From JANLQX01 sp043775075 (lineage in GTDB: Bacteria > Actinomycetota > Acidimicrobiia > Acidimicrobiales > JANYDT01), in contig JAYVSS010000361.1 of NCBI GenBank assembly GCA_043775075.1, positions 1 through 14,040 on the forward strand: a DNA stretch of 14,040 nt. Reading direction: 5' to 3'. Positions 1 to 5,921 of the stretch are shown one piece after another; position 1 is the stretch's first letter, and the number at the start of each line of letters is the position of its first letter. A program made the translations under genes and the position numbers. The notes below the pieces were generated by a model. That model made no database searches and had not been told where the DNA came from. It was given only the letters and a program-made list of their open reading frames with translations.

Positions 1-412
1 GCCGAATCGGCGGCGTCCATCGTTGCCGCAATTCGTGAGTTCTTCGAAGACGGCGAGATTCCAACGGCCTCGTACGCCGCAGAGGTAGACGACATGCCGA
101 GCGCGGACCGCGACGATCGCAAGCACATCGCGGCGGCGAAGGTGGGCCGAGCCACAGTCCTGCTCACGCGGAACTTGAAGCATTTTCCGGCGGAGCCGCT
201 GTTGGAGATGTCGATTCGAGTGCTCGACGCTGATGCCTACTTCTGCGAGCAGCTTGCTGGATCGCCCGAGCAGATGCTGTGGACCGTCACACGGATTGCA
301 GGCGAGAAGCGTCGCCCGGCGATGACGAGTCGGCGAACTCCTTTCGACCCTAGGCAACGCCGGAGTTCCGGAGTTCGCCAGTCGCTTTCGAGCGCAGTTC
401 GACGTTGGTTGA
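1..412 (+). pseudogene. VapC-like PIN-domain toxin, 3' part, frameshifted near its end
   Basis: The frame is open from base 1, so the start lies outside the window. The translation has the C-terminal signature of PIN-domain toxins (PIN_3-like): an acidic/His stretch DRDDRKHIAAAKVG, then VLLTRNLKHFP and IRVLDADAYF. In the family these residues help form the acidic, metal-binding RNase active site of VapC-type toxins. After MT at about 322-327 this frame turns arginine-rich and runs to a stop at 427-429. The next frame, from 329, reads VGELLSTLGNAGVPEFASRF and stops at 410-412, which is exactly the expected family C-terminus. One extra base near 328, probably an A, would explain the shift. The catalytic part seen here is intact. 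The antitoxin would lie upstream, outside the window. Whether this is a real mutation or an assembly error cannot be told from sequence alone. Confidence 0.75.
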
Positions 413-416
413 TTGC

Positions 417-616
417 TAAGCGCACCTAGCAACTGCTTGTGTCGCTTGTCAGCAATTTGTCAACACTTTGTCCGCGAACGACCCGAAACGAGCGGGTATC
501 AGACCTCCGAACGTAAGCGCACGTACTGGTAAATACTGGCGCTGAGCAGCACAACGGGTTTTCCACAGCACTAGTAAGTACACGTATCTCCGGAGTTCAA
601 GTCCCCCCTTCGACAC
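417..616 (+). repeat. Left copy of ~200-bp diverged direct repeat, candidate attachment site with tRNA-like 3' end
   Basis: It aligns with 11685-11886 almost without gaps (about 85% identity by eye), starting at TAAGCGC and ending at TCGACAC. The longest identical block is TCCGGAGTTCAAGTCCCCCC at 589-608. That block resembles the T-arm of a tRNA, and here it is followed by CTTCGACACCA, like the 3' end of a class II tRNA. The T-stem has mismatches and I find no matching 5' half or acceptor strand upstream, so this is a remnant or mimic, not a working tRNA gene. Tyrosine integrases often use tRNA 3' ends as attachment sites. TTTTCCACA at about 559-567 also fits the loose DnaA-box pattern. Confidence 0.6.
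446..478 (+). repeat. Three TTGTC motifs phased every 11 bp (left array)
   Basis: TTGTCAGCAAT, TTGTCAACACT and TTGTCCGCGAA follow each other with no gap, giving a period of 11 bp, about one helical turn. The same triple occurs at 11715-11747, and a double occurs at 686-707. Phased short direct repeats near an attachment core are typical of integrase arm-type or excisionase binding sites. That role is inferred from position. An iteron role in replication is possible but iterons are usually longer. Confidence 0.5.
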
Positions 617-633
617 CAAAGTCGGGCGGTTTT

Positions 634-668
634 TCCGCAGGTCAGGGACTTGCGGAGGGTGTGGATAA
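634..668. promoter_or_regulatory. Inverted repeat and perfect DnaA-box match beside the left repeat
   Basis: TCCGCA (634-639) and TGCGGA (651-656) form a perfect 6-bp inverted repeat with an 11-base loop. Immediately after, 660-668 reads TGTGGATAA, the reverse complement of the DnaA box TTATCCACA. A single DnaA box occurs by chance fairly often in a genome. Its place between two TTGTC arrays and next to a hairpin makes a replication or recombination role worth considering. No replication initiator gene is recognised in the window. Confidence 0.3.
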
Positions 669-685
669 CTCGGCCGACTGACCGT

Positions 686-707
686 TTGTCAGCAATTTGT
701 CAGCACC
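686..707 (+). repeat. Two TTGTCAGCA motifs phased by 11 bp (internal array)
   Basis: TTGTCAGCAAT is followed directly by TTGTCAGCACC. The first unit is identical to the first unit of the arrays at 446 and 11715. This copy lies about 80 bp inside the left repeat and is not part of the long repeat, so the motif itself, not just the repeat, recurs. It is a plausible protein-binding array for integrase, excisionase or the XRE regulator. Confidence 0.45.
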
Positions 708-769
708 CGAGGCCGTGCAGCTGGAAGCAGAGGCCGCTCACATTCGTCACATCACTCGAATCACACCGT

Positions 770-782
770 TAGTATTTCGGGA
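770..782 (+). promoter_or_regulatory. Candidate -10 element for a leaderless transcript
   Basis: TAGTAT at 770-775 is followed by six bases and then the ATG at 782, so transcription would start at or next to the start codon. No Shine-Dalgarno sequence precedes this ATG (the upstream bases read TTTCGGG). Leaderless messages are common in Actinobacteria. I see no convincing -35 element. Confidence 0.4.
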
Positions 783-1435
783 TGGACGTCGGCGAACTGC
801 TGAAAGAAGCATGGAAGGCTGTGGAGATCTCGGGCGTGCCCAAGGAACTCCAGGCGGTAGCGTTTTCAACTGCGGTCGAGATGTTGCGCGACACGCGAGA
901 ACTACCCGACGCCGCTCAGGTGAAAACGAGGGACGCGTCGGGTAAGCAGGCGACGCCTAAGAAAGTACGGCGTAGTTCGCCGCCTAGGGCATCGTCGTCG
1001 GATGAAGGTTCGGCCCTGCCGAATGTCGGAACTCAAGCAGACTTCTTTCGAAGGGTCGCCAAAGAAACCAACGTCACGGTCGAGGCTCTCGGTGACATCT
1101 TCCACGTCGAGAATGGCAGCCTAGAACTGAAGGTCGCTTCTAAGGATCTGGGATCGACGAAGAAGTCGCAGATGCAAACCATCGCCGTGATAGTGGCGGG
1201 AGCATATTTTGCCGGAACCGAAACACCGAAGGTGCCGTTCGCCGCTATCTATCCGATCTTCAAGAGCAAGCGGTGTTTTGATCAAGCAAATGCGGCTACC
1301 TACTTGAAGTCTCTTCCCGGTTTTAGCGCTCTCGGCAATGGGTCTTCGCAGCACCTTTCCACCAAGAGTGGGTGGCACGCCGAGTTCGCTAAGGCAGTCG
1401 GACGAGTCCTTCAACTGGATCAAGGGACTTCGTGA
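782..1435 (+). CDS. Unknown protein, first gene of a coupled two-gene HEPN-like module
   Basis: 217 residues; I do not recognise the family. Three parts can be seen. Residues 1-40 are a helical N-terminus containing ISGVPKEL. Residues 41-80 are a charged, Ser/Lys/Pro-rich linker that is probably disordered. Residues 84-212 are a folded-looking alpha/beta domain with a hydrophobic segment (MQTIAVIVAGAYFAG, about 131-145) and a basic C-terminal part with LKSLPGFSALG near 175-185, reminiscent of small nucleic-acid-binding domains. There is no signal peptide, so it should be cytoplasmic. The stop overlaps the next gene's GTG start by four bases (GTGA), implying translational coupling. Its N-terminus resembles that of its partner (GVP-K/R-EL), suggesting the two interact through a common fold. 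Sampled GC is lower than in the relaxase. Function unknown. Confidence 0.8.
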   Translation: MDVGELLKEAWKAVEISGVPKELQAVAFSTAVEMLRDTRELPDAAQVKTRDASGKQATPKKVRRSSPPRASSSDEGSALPNVGTQADFFRRVAKETNVTVEALGDIFHVENGSLELKVASKDLGSTKKSQMQTIAVIVAGAYFAGTETPKVPFAAIYPIFKSKRCFDQANAATYLKSLPGFSALGNGSSQHLSTKSGWHAEFAKAVGRVLQLDQGTS

Positions 1436-2214
1436 CGGAAGAAGGTCTAGTCGCGGCGCTAACGATCGGTGGTGTTCCAAGAGAGCTTTCAACCTCCCTG
1501 GTCGGGGAGTGGCTCGAAGGCAAGCGACGATTTTCGCTAGCGGATCATCGCCCGACTTCGATAAGCGGTGGCCGTTTCGCAGAGGCCGTACTTCGAGTCG
1601 TGGAGCATTCGTTGTTCGGCACATATACGCCCATCGGATCCCAGCTTGCAGGGCTGAGCACTCAAAGACTTCAACAATTCGAGAGCGTCTCGTCTGCTAA
1701 CGACGCTTTGCGGTTCCACATTCCGCGAGCAGTGTTCTCGATCTATGGCATGAGAAACAAGCGTGACTCTGCTCACCTAGCTGATGGTATCGACGCGAAC
1801 CTCCAGGACTCGACGTTCGTTGTAGCGACAATGGATTGGGTCCTCGCTGAGATTGTCCGCGTCTTTTGCGGAAAATCACCGGCCGAAGCGATGATGTTGA
1901 TCAACCGTATTGTTACCCGCGAAGTGCCGGTTGTCGAGGAGATCGATGGACAGCCTGTATGTTCCAAGGATCTACAGATCGGAGATTTAGTTCTTGTCTT
2001 TCTTTACCGCTCGGACGCTTCTGGACTGTCAATCACCGAACTCCAGCGGCAAACGAGATATTCCGATAAGGGGAATCTGTCGAAGGCCGTCAAGCGCCTC
2101 GACCTGAAACGACAGGTCCTGTGGCACCCATCATCAAAGATGGTCCACGTGACTACCCTCGGACGGAAATACATCGAAGATCGCGATCTTCTGATTCCGG
2201 CCAAGGCGAAGTAG
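1432..2214 (+). CDS. HEPN/Abi_C-like protein with C-terminal winged helix, putative defence effector
   Basis: 260 residues from a GTG start coupled to the upstream stop. Residues 104-146 read like the C-terminal domain of abortive-infection proteins. YGMRNKRDSAH (R108, N109, H115) has the R-N-x5-H spacing of the HEPN RNase motif, followed by a helix WVLAEIVRVF. HEPN proteins with this motif are typically metal-independent RNases in toxin and phage-defence systems. Residues about 183-252 look like a winged helix (ITELQRQTRYSDKGNLSKAV, then a wing and TTLGRKYIEDRDLL), similar to MarR-type DNA-binding domains. A nuclease motif joined to a DNA-binding domain would allow sensing or autoregulation. 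The N-terminus shares GVPREL with its partner. No frameshift is seen. Assignment rests on the motif and context, so the RNase role is inference. Confidence 0.75.
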   Translation: MTEEGLVAALTIGGVPRELSTSLVGEWLEGKRRFSLADHRPTSISGGRFAEAVLRVVEHSLFGTYTPIGSQLAGLSTQRLQQFESVSSANDALRFHIPRAVFSIYGMRNKRDSAHLADGIDANLQDSTFVVATMDWVLAEIVRVFCGKSPAEAMMLINRIVTREVPVVEEIDGQPVCSKDLQIGDLVLVFLYRSDASGLSITELQRQTRYSDKGNLSKAVKRLDLKRQVLWHPSSKMVHVTTLGRKYIEDRDLLIPAKAK

Positions 2215-2228
2215 GTCCGAATCAAACA

Positions 2229-2247
2229 GCGCCGTCGTTGTTGGCGC
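2229..2247. terminator. Weak hairpin between convergent genes
   Basis: GCGCC (2229-2233) and GGCGC (2243-2247) can pair across a 9-base loop between the HEPN-like gene's stop at 2214 and the integrase stop at 2271. No T-run follows on either strand, so this is at best a weak bidirectional terminator. Confidence 0.2.
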
Positions 2248-2270
2248 CTTGAGTCTGGTGTGCCACTTCG

Positions 2271-3670
2271 CTATAGAAAGCCGCTGGCAACGCGCTCAGC
2301 GGCGTCGCTCTGCATTGGCGGGGTGACGTGGGTGTAGATCTCCCTCGTGATGTGTGTCGAGGAGTGGTTGAGGCGCTCGCTGACGATCTTGATGTCAATG
2401 CCTGCCCGCAGCGCCAGCGTCGCCCAGGTGTGGCGGAGGCCGTGCAGGCAGCTCGGGTAGCGGGTCGGAGCGGAGTGCCCGGTTGAAGTACGACTGGTTG
2501 CGCTTGAACTCCAGGCTGAAACGGTCGGGATGGTACGGCGAACCGTCCGGGCGGCAAAACACCAGACCTTGACCGACGAAGCCGGGGCCGACGAGCAGGC
2601 GCTCTTCGTTCTGCGTCTTCCTATGTGCTCGAAGCATCGCGACAGTTCCGGTATCGAGGCGGATCACGTGGCCTCGCTTCGTCTTGGGTAGCTCCTTCAG
2701 CACAACGCGGCCCTCCACCACGGTGACCTGATGGCCAATCACCGCCGTGGCCGCATCGAGATCGACGCCGCTCCATCGGAGGCCGAGCGCCTCGCCTCGA
2801 CGGCACCCGCTCGTCGCCAGGAACAGCCAGACCGGGAGATAGCGGCTCTCGGCCGTCAACTGGAGAAACGATCGCAGCTGGGTCGGCAGTCCAAGCTTCG
2901 GTCTGCGGAGCCTTTGCCGCCGTCGTCGATGGGGGTGTCGCCGCATCGGCGACGTTGCGCACGACACGGTTCCAGCGAAGCGCGTCTTTGAGCGCGGCGT
3001 GCAGGATCGTGTGGATGTACCGAACCGTGCGAGCGGACAGGCCGGGCTGGGCATCGCTCGCATAACTCTTCGGCGCACCACGTCGAAGCAGCGCGGCGAC
3101 AGCGAAGCGGGTCATGTCGCCTGCGACGGCCGGGAACTCGGCCTGTAGCGATTCGGCAACCTGCTGGCACGTCAAACCATCGGCGCGCAGAGCATGAGCG
3201 CGGGTGTGTAGCTCGGTTGGATGGCGCTTCGGAAGGCCCGGTCGTTTGCGGTCGGAATCCAACAGTCGGCGGTACAGGCCGTTCAGGTCGACGGGTGAGA
3301 GCTGTTGCAACGGAACCACGCCGATCCACGGCAGCACGTGCAGCCGGATGTATCGGTCATACGACACCCACGTCGACTCTTCCAGCACCGGCGGCCTGCG
3401 CGACGGCAGCCACTCCTTCATCAGGAACTCAGCCACAGTCTGCTTCTTGGCCTTCACGTAGCTGCCGGTCTGCAAAGCGGCGAGCGCGGACACTCGGGCG
3501 TCCTCCGCCTCACGCTGGGTCTTGTAGCCACCCTTGGAGTGCTGCTTGCGCTGTCCAAGATGATCTGTGACGTAGAGGTAGTACGTGTACGTATCACCGC
3601 GACGCTTCACGTTCGGCTTCGAGTTGCCTCGCTTCTTCGTCGACCCGCTGCCAACGTCGGTGGCGCTCAT
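2271..3670 (-). pseudogene. int: Tyrosine recombinase/integrase, split over three frames
   Basis: About 466 codons. The first frame runs from ATG at 3670 to about 2882. It covers an N-terminal arm-binding part, the core-binding domain (about residues 75-235) and AWTAD. The second frame, about 2880 to 2448, continues QLRSFLQLTAESRYLP with catalytic Arg in SGCRRGEALGLRW and catalytic Lys in PKTKRG. The third frame, about 2447 to the stop at 2271-2273, gives LHGLRHTWATL (His and Arg), LNHSS (His) and ITREIYTHV (nucleophile Tyr, codon 2334-2336). All catalytic residues survive, so the gene was once functional. The first shift is explained by one extra G in the run at 2880-2882. The core-binding domain has an unusual ~65-residue insert (residues 144-209) with an HTH-like segment. 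The ATG overlaps the upstream XRE stop (ATGA), so the two form an operon. Confidence 0.88.
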
Positions 3671-4323
3671 CGCTTTTTCGCCTTCGGGGCCGGAGGATCA
3701 TCGGGTGGGGGAGCGGGCGTCGAGAGTTCGTCGAGTAGTCCGAGTACTCGGGTGAGGCCTTCCTTGGCGGCGTCGAGGTCACCGAACTGTCCGGCGACGG
3801 CCATCTCGGCCCGTAGCCGGGCGAAGTCGTCGAGCCACGGTTGCGTTCGTGGGGAGACGCTGTCCTGTCGAACGATTTTGCCGGTTGCAGTTTCGACGAT
3901 CACGCGTTGGTTCGATGCCCACAGCAGCAGTTCGTTGGCCCACGTCTCGAAGCCGTCGATGTCGCCCATGACGACGTCGACCATAAGTTGCGACGGCAGT
4001 CCGTCGGGTGCGTCCGGGGTAACCACGACGGCCACCGAGTCGCCCCATGAAGGTGTGAACCACCAGCCGATCGGTACGTCGAAGGCTCGCGAGAGTGCGA
4101 CGAGCTCGTCGGCGGTGAATTGGCGGATGCGTTTGCCGGCGACGCTGCGTTCGACAATCGAGAACGTCGCTGGCGACCACTTCGCGCCCAGGAACTTCTC
4201 GAGGCGATCGGCTGCTTCTTCTTGGGTCCAGCCTCGAAGCTGACGGGCGAGAGCGATGCGTTGAGCGACGACCTGATTGGGCGTGAACGCCGGCTGGTCT
4301 CGTTCGCCTCGTCGAAGTCGCAT
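3667..4323 (-). CDS. XRE-family helix-turn-helix transcriptional regulator
   Basis: 218 residues from the ATG at 4321-4323, chosen because GAAGG lies about eight bases upstream; the frame is open further upstream but that part lacks domain character. Residues 15-85 form a Cro/C1-type HTH: VVAQRIALARQLRGWTQEEA, then a recognition-helix region and LVALSRAFDVPIGWWF, typical of XRE proteins. The rest (about 86-200) is an unassigned alpha-helical domain, and the tail is Pro/Lys-rich. Its last codons overlap the integrase ATG by four bases, so regulator and integrase are probably translated together. Two palindromes sit over its own probable promoter at 4421-4453, which suits autorepression and control of the divergent excisionase-like gene. 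An element repressor governing excision is the likely role, inferred from position. Confidence 0.85.
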   Translation of the reverse strand: MRLRRGERDQPAFTPNQVVAQRIALARQLRGWTQEEAADRLEKFLGAKWSPATFSIVERSVAGKRIRQFTADELVALSRAFDVPIGWWFTPSWGDSVAVVVTPDAPDGLPSQLMVDVVMGDIDGFETWANELLLWASNQRVIVETATGKIVRQDSVSPRTQPWLDDFARLRAEMAVAGQFGDLDAAKEGLTRVLGLLDELSTPAPPPDDPPAPKAKKR

Positions 4324-4420
4324 TCGTACACCTTCGCTACCGCTCGGGCCCTTGGCAAGGGCTGTCTCAACAATCGGACAGGTCACTCCTCGTGTTCGGC
4401 TAGCACGCAGTGTGACTGTT

Positions 4421-4453
4421 ATGTACTCTACATCTCCGCATAGTTGTTTACAA
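4421..4453 (-). promoter_or_regulatory. Candidate xre promoter with two overlapping operator palindromes
   Basis: On the minus strand TTGTAA (4448-4453) and TAGAGT (4425-4430) are separated by 17 bases, a good -35/-10 spacing, about 100 bases before the xre ATG. ATGTA-CTC-TACAT (4421-4433) covers the -10 and TTGT-TT-ACAA (4444-4453) covers the -35. Their centres are about 21 bp apart, two helical turns. This fits cooperative repressor binding in the divergent region between the regulator and the excisionase-like gene. Binding by this XRE protein is inferred. Confidence 0.45.
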
Positions 4454-4471
4454 GACGCAAGGGAGCGGAAC

Positions 4472-4678
4472 GTGTCGCTTGATGATCTCCCAGATTTCCT
4501 CACGATCGAGGAAGCAGCCCGGATTCTGCGCATCGGCCGGGGCCAGGCCTACGAGCTGGCCCGCGTCTGGCGGCTGACAGGCGGCGCCGAAGGACTACCC
4601 AACGTCGAATTCGGCACGAAAACGAAACGGGTCCCCAAGACGGCCATCGTCCGGCTCCTCGAGCCGAAGGCCAGCTGA
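4472..4678 (+). CDS. xis: Excisionase-like small helix-turn-helix protein
   Basis: 68 residues from a GTG at 4472, chosen because GGGAG (4461-4465) is well spaced before it and because the family begins just ahead of the DNA-binding helices. LPDFLTIEEAARILRIGRGQ followed by AYELA is the MerR/excisionase-type HTH. The later residues, FGTKTKRVPKTAIVRLL, match the wing and final helix common to actinobacterial element excisionases. In the family it bends DNA at the attachment site and directs the integrase to excise. It is divergent from the regulator-integrase operon and only one base separates it from the next gene, so the two forward genes form an operon. The gene is intact although its integrase is not. 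It could instead act as a transcription factor. Confidence 0.75.
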   Translation: MSLDDLPDFLTIEEAARILRIGRGQAYELARVWRLTGGAEGLPNVEFGTKTKRVPKTAIVRLLEPKAS

Positions 4679-4679
4679 C

Positions 4680-5099
4680 ATGGCCATCGCTGCTGCGAAC
4701 TCGACGGTACGACTGGTCGTGGAGGCTCGCAGCGTTGAACTGCGCCGCCGAGTCGGAGCGAACGCCTGGGTCGTGTTGGAGGAGTTGCTGCTCGGCTCCA
4801 CCCTCGGTGTGCCGGGCCAGGCGGTGAGCCGGGCCAACGTACGAGCGCTCGCCCAGCGGACCGGCCTGTCGAAGGACACCGTCGCGCGATCCCTCCAACG
4901 GCTCCGCAAGGCCAACGCATTCTCCGTCGAACCGGAACGCCACGACGACAGCGGACGGTTCGTCTCGGTCCGCTACCTCGTCGACCTCACGACGCTGCGC
5001 ATCGAACTCGTGACCGCGGAGCGGGCCGTCGTGCATGACCCGGTTCGTCCCTCGCGTCGCACGGGCGCGTCGACGGAACAACTCTCGATGCTCGGCTGA
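4680..5099 (+). CDS. Winged-helix DNA-binding protein of the mobile element
   Basis: 139 residues, starting one base after the excisionase-like stop. Residues about 25-85 fit a winged helix-turn-helix: AWVVLEELLLGS, then RANVRALAQRTGLSKDTVAR as helix-turn-helix and SLQRLRKANAF entering the wing. A GntR-like arrangement is suggested, without an effector-binding domain. The remaining C-terminus (about 105-139) is Arg/Thr-rich and probably flexible, ending STEQLSMLG. Small winged-helix genes between an excisionase and a MobF relaxase are a familiar arrangement in actinobacterial elements, so a role in regulating transfer or helping relaxosome assembly is plausible. The precise function is unknown. 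Confidence 0.7.
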   Translation: MAIAAANSTVRLVVEARSVELRRRVGANAWVVLEELLLGSTLGVPGQAVSRANVRALAQRTGLSKDTVARSLQRLRKANAFSVEPERHDDSGRFVSVRYLVDLTTLRIELVTAERAVVHDPVRPSRRTGASTEQLSMLG

Positions 5100-5118
5100 G
5101 CCTCGGTCATCCGGCTCA
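5097..5118. terminator. Bidirectional hairpin spanning two convergent stop codons
   Basis: TGAGCC (5097-5102) and GGCTCA (5113-5118) are a perfect 6-bp inverted repeat with a 10-base loop. Each arm begins with the stop codon of one gene: TGA of the winged-helix gene on the plus strand and TGA of the acetyltransferase on the minus strand. There is no T-run, so it may slow or stop transcription from both sides only weakly. Confidence 0.4.
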
Positions 5119-5667
5119 AGTCCCGGCGGCACGCTGGTAGCGGATCTCCGTCGGTCGGCCAACGAACGGCAGTTCCTGACGTTCCCCGTCGGCGATCCAA
5201 GCGTGGCGTTCGTAGAAATGCCGGGCGCGTGCGTTGCCCTCCAAGACCGACAGCTTGAGCGTTACCCAGCCGGCGCTGTGAAGAGCCTCCAAAGCGGCGT
5301 CGTGCAACTCGTTCGCCACACCCGTTCCCCAGGAGTCCGGATGCACGTAGAACCCGTACAGCTCACCGACCGTTCCCGGCTCGGCCAGCACGGTCGTCTC
5401 CATCGTCTTGTCGTCACCGGTCTCCGAACGGTAGGGACCGATCGACGCGAACCCAACCACCCGGTCGTCGACCACGGCCACCATCGTCTGTTGCAGTTCG
5501 ACTTGTCCTTCGATGATCGATCGCCATCGAACCTCGTTCTCGTCGATCGATATCGCCTCGAGGAACCCATCGTCGACGACGCCCGAGTATCCAACCTGCC
5601 AGCCACGCAGCCGCACCTCCGCAAGGCCACGCGCATCCGACATCGTCACTCGTCGAATAGTCGCCAT
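5116..5667 (-). CDS. GNAT-family N-acetyltransferase
   Basis: 183 residues from the ATG at 5665-5667, chosen because GAGG lies about eight bases upstream; the frame stays open to 5778 but the extra part is Arg/Trp-rich and unlike the family. The fold reads in order: ATIRRVTMSDARGLAEVRL (strand 1/helix 1), MVAVVDDRVVGFASI, then GELYGFYVHPDSWGTGVANE containing the acetyl-CoA-binding motif A (the R/Q-x-x-G-x-G/A pattern appears as SWGTGVA), and LKLSVLEGNARARHFYERHA as motif B. The enzyme moves an acetyl group from acetyl-CoA to an amine; the substrate cannot be read from sequence. It lies reversed between forward mobility genes, so it looks like an inserted cargo gene. Antibiotic resistance is possible but not supported by any specific motif. 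Confidence 0.85.
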   Translation of the reverse strand: MATIRRVTMSDARGLAEVRLRGWQVGYSGVVDDGFLEAISIDENEVRWRSIIEGQVELQQTMVAVVDDRVVGFASIGPYRSETGDDKTMETTVLAEPGTVGELYGFYVHPDSWGTGVANELHDAALEALHSAGWVTLKLSVLEGNARARHFYERHAWIADGERQELPFVGRPTEIRYQRAAGT

Positions 5668-5713
5668 ACCGACATCCTCGTGAAACCAACGATCACGCAG
5701 AGGTTGATATCGA

Positions 5714-5838
5714 CGGCAGCAACCATTCCCGCCTCGACTTCGCGACCACCAGTCCGATTCAAAGACACAGACTTGCATCAGCGATGCTGCGCCGTCGGCA
5801 GCAACCTATTGCTGCACGGCGGAAAGGTTGCAGCCGCC
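5714..5838. promoter_or_regulatory. Repeat-rich region before the relaxase, candidate oriT or attenuator
   Basis: This lies in the 254-bp divergent gap (5668-5921). CGGCAGCAACC occurs twice as a direct repeat (5714-5724 and 5796-5806). In the second copy GCAGCAA can pair with TGCTGC upstream (5785-5790) or with TTGCTGC downstream (5809-5815), so two hairpins exclude each other. A further stem GGCGG/CCGCC spans 5818-5838. Inverted repeats next to a relaxase gene are typical of transfer origins, and alternative hairpins are typical of attenuation. The sequence does not decide between them. No clear promoter was recognised. Confidence 0.35.
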
Positions 5839-5921
5839 AGTCGCACAACACCGATCCCGGCTCACCGCCTACTCGTGACGACCGCAGTCGTGCCCGCTGT
5901 CGCAGAACACCGGAGCCGGTG

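Noticed and set aside
417..616. Intact tRNA or tmRNA gene in the left repeat
   Set aside because: The T-arm-like core and CCA are present, but the T-stem has mismatches and I find no 5' acceptor strand, D-arm or tmRNA tag reading frame.
3305..4243. 312-codon plus-strand frame opposite integrase and XRE genes
   Set aside because: The minus strand shows integrase and XRE domains over the same bases. The plus frame is Ser/Arg-rich with no domain.
5784..5921. Upstream extension of the relaxase frame (46 more residues)
   Set aside because: The extension is Arg/Pro-rich and overlaps the hairpin region. MobF proteins begin with the short strand before the first tyrosines, and the ATG at 5922 has a ribosome-binding site.
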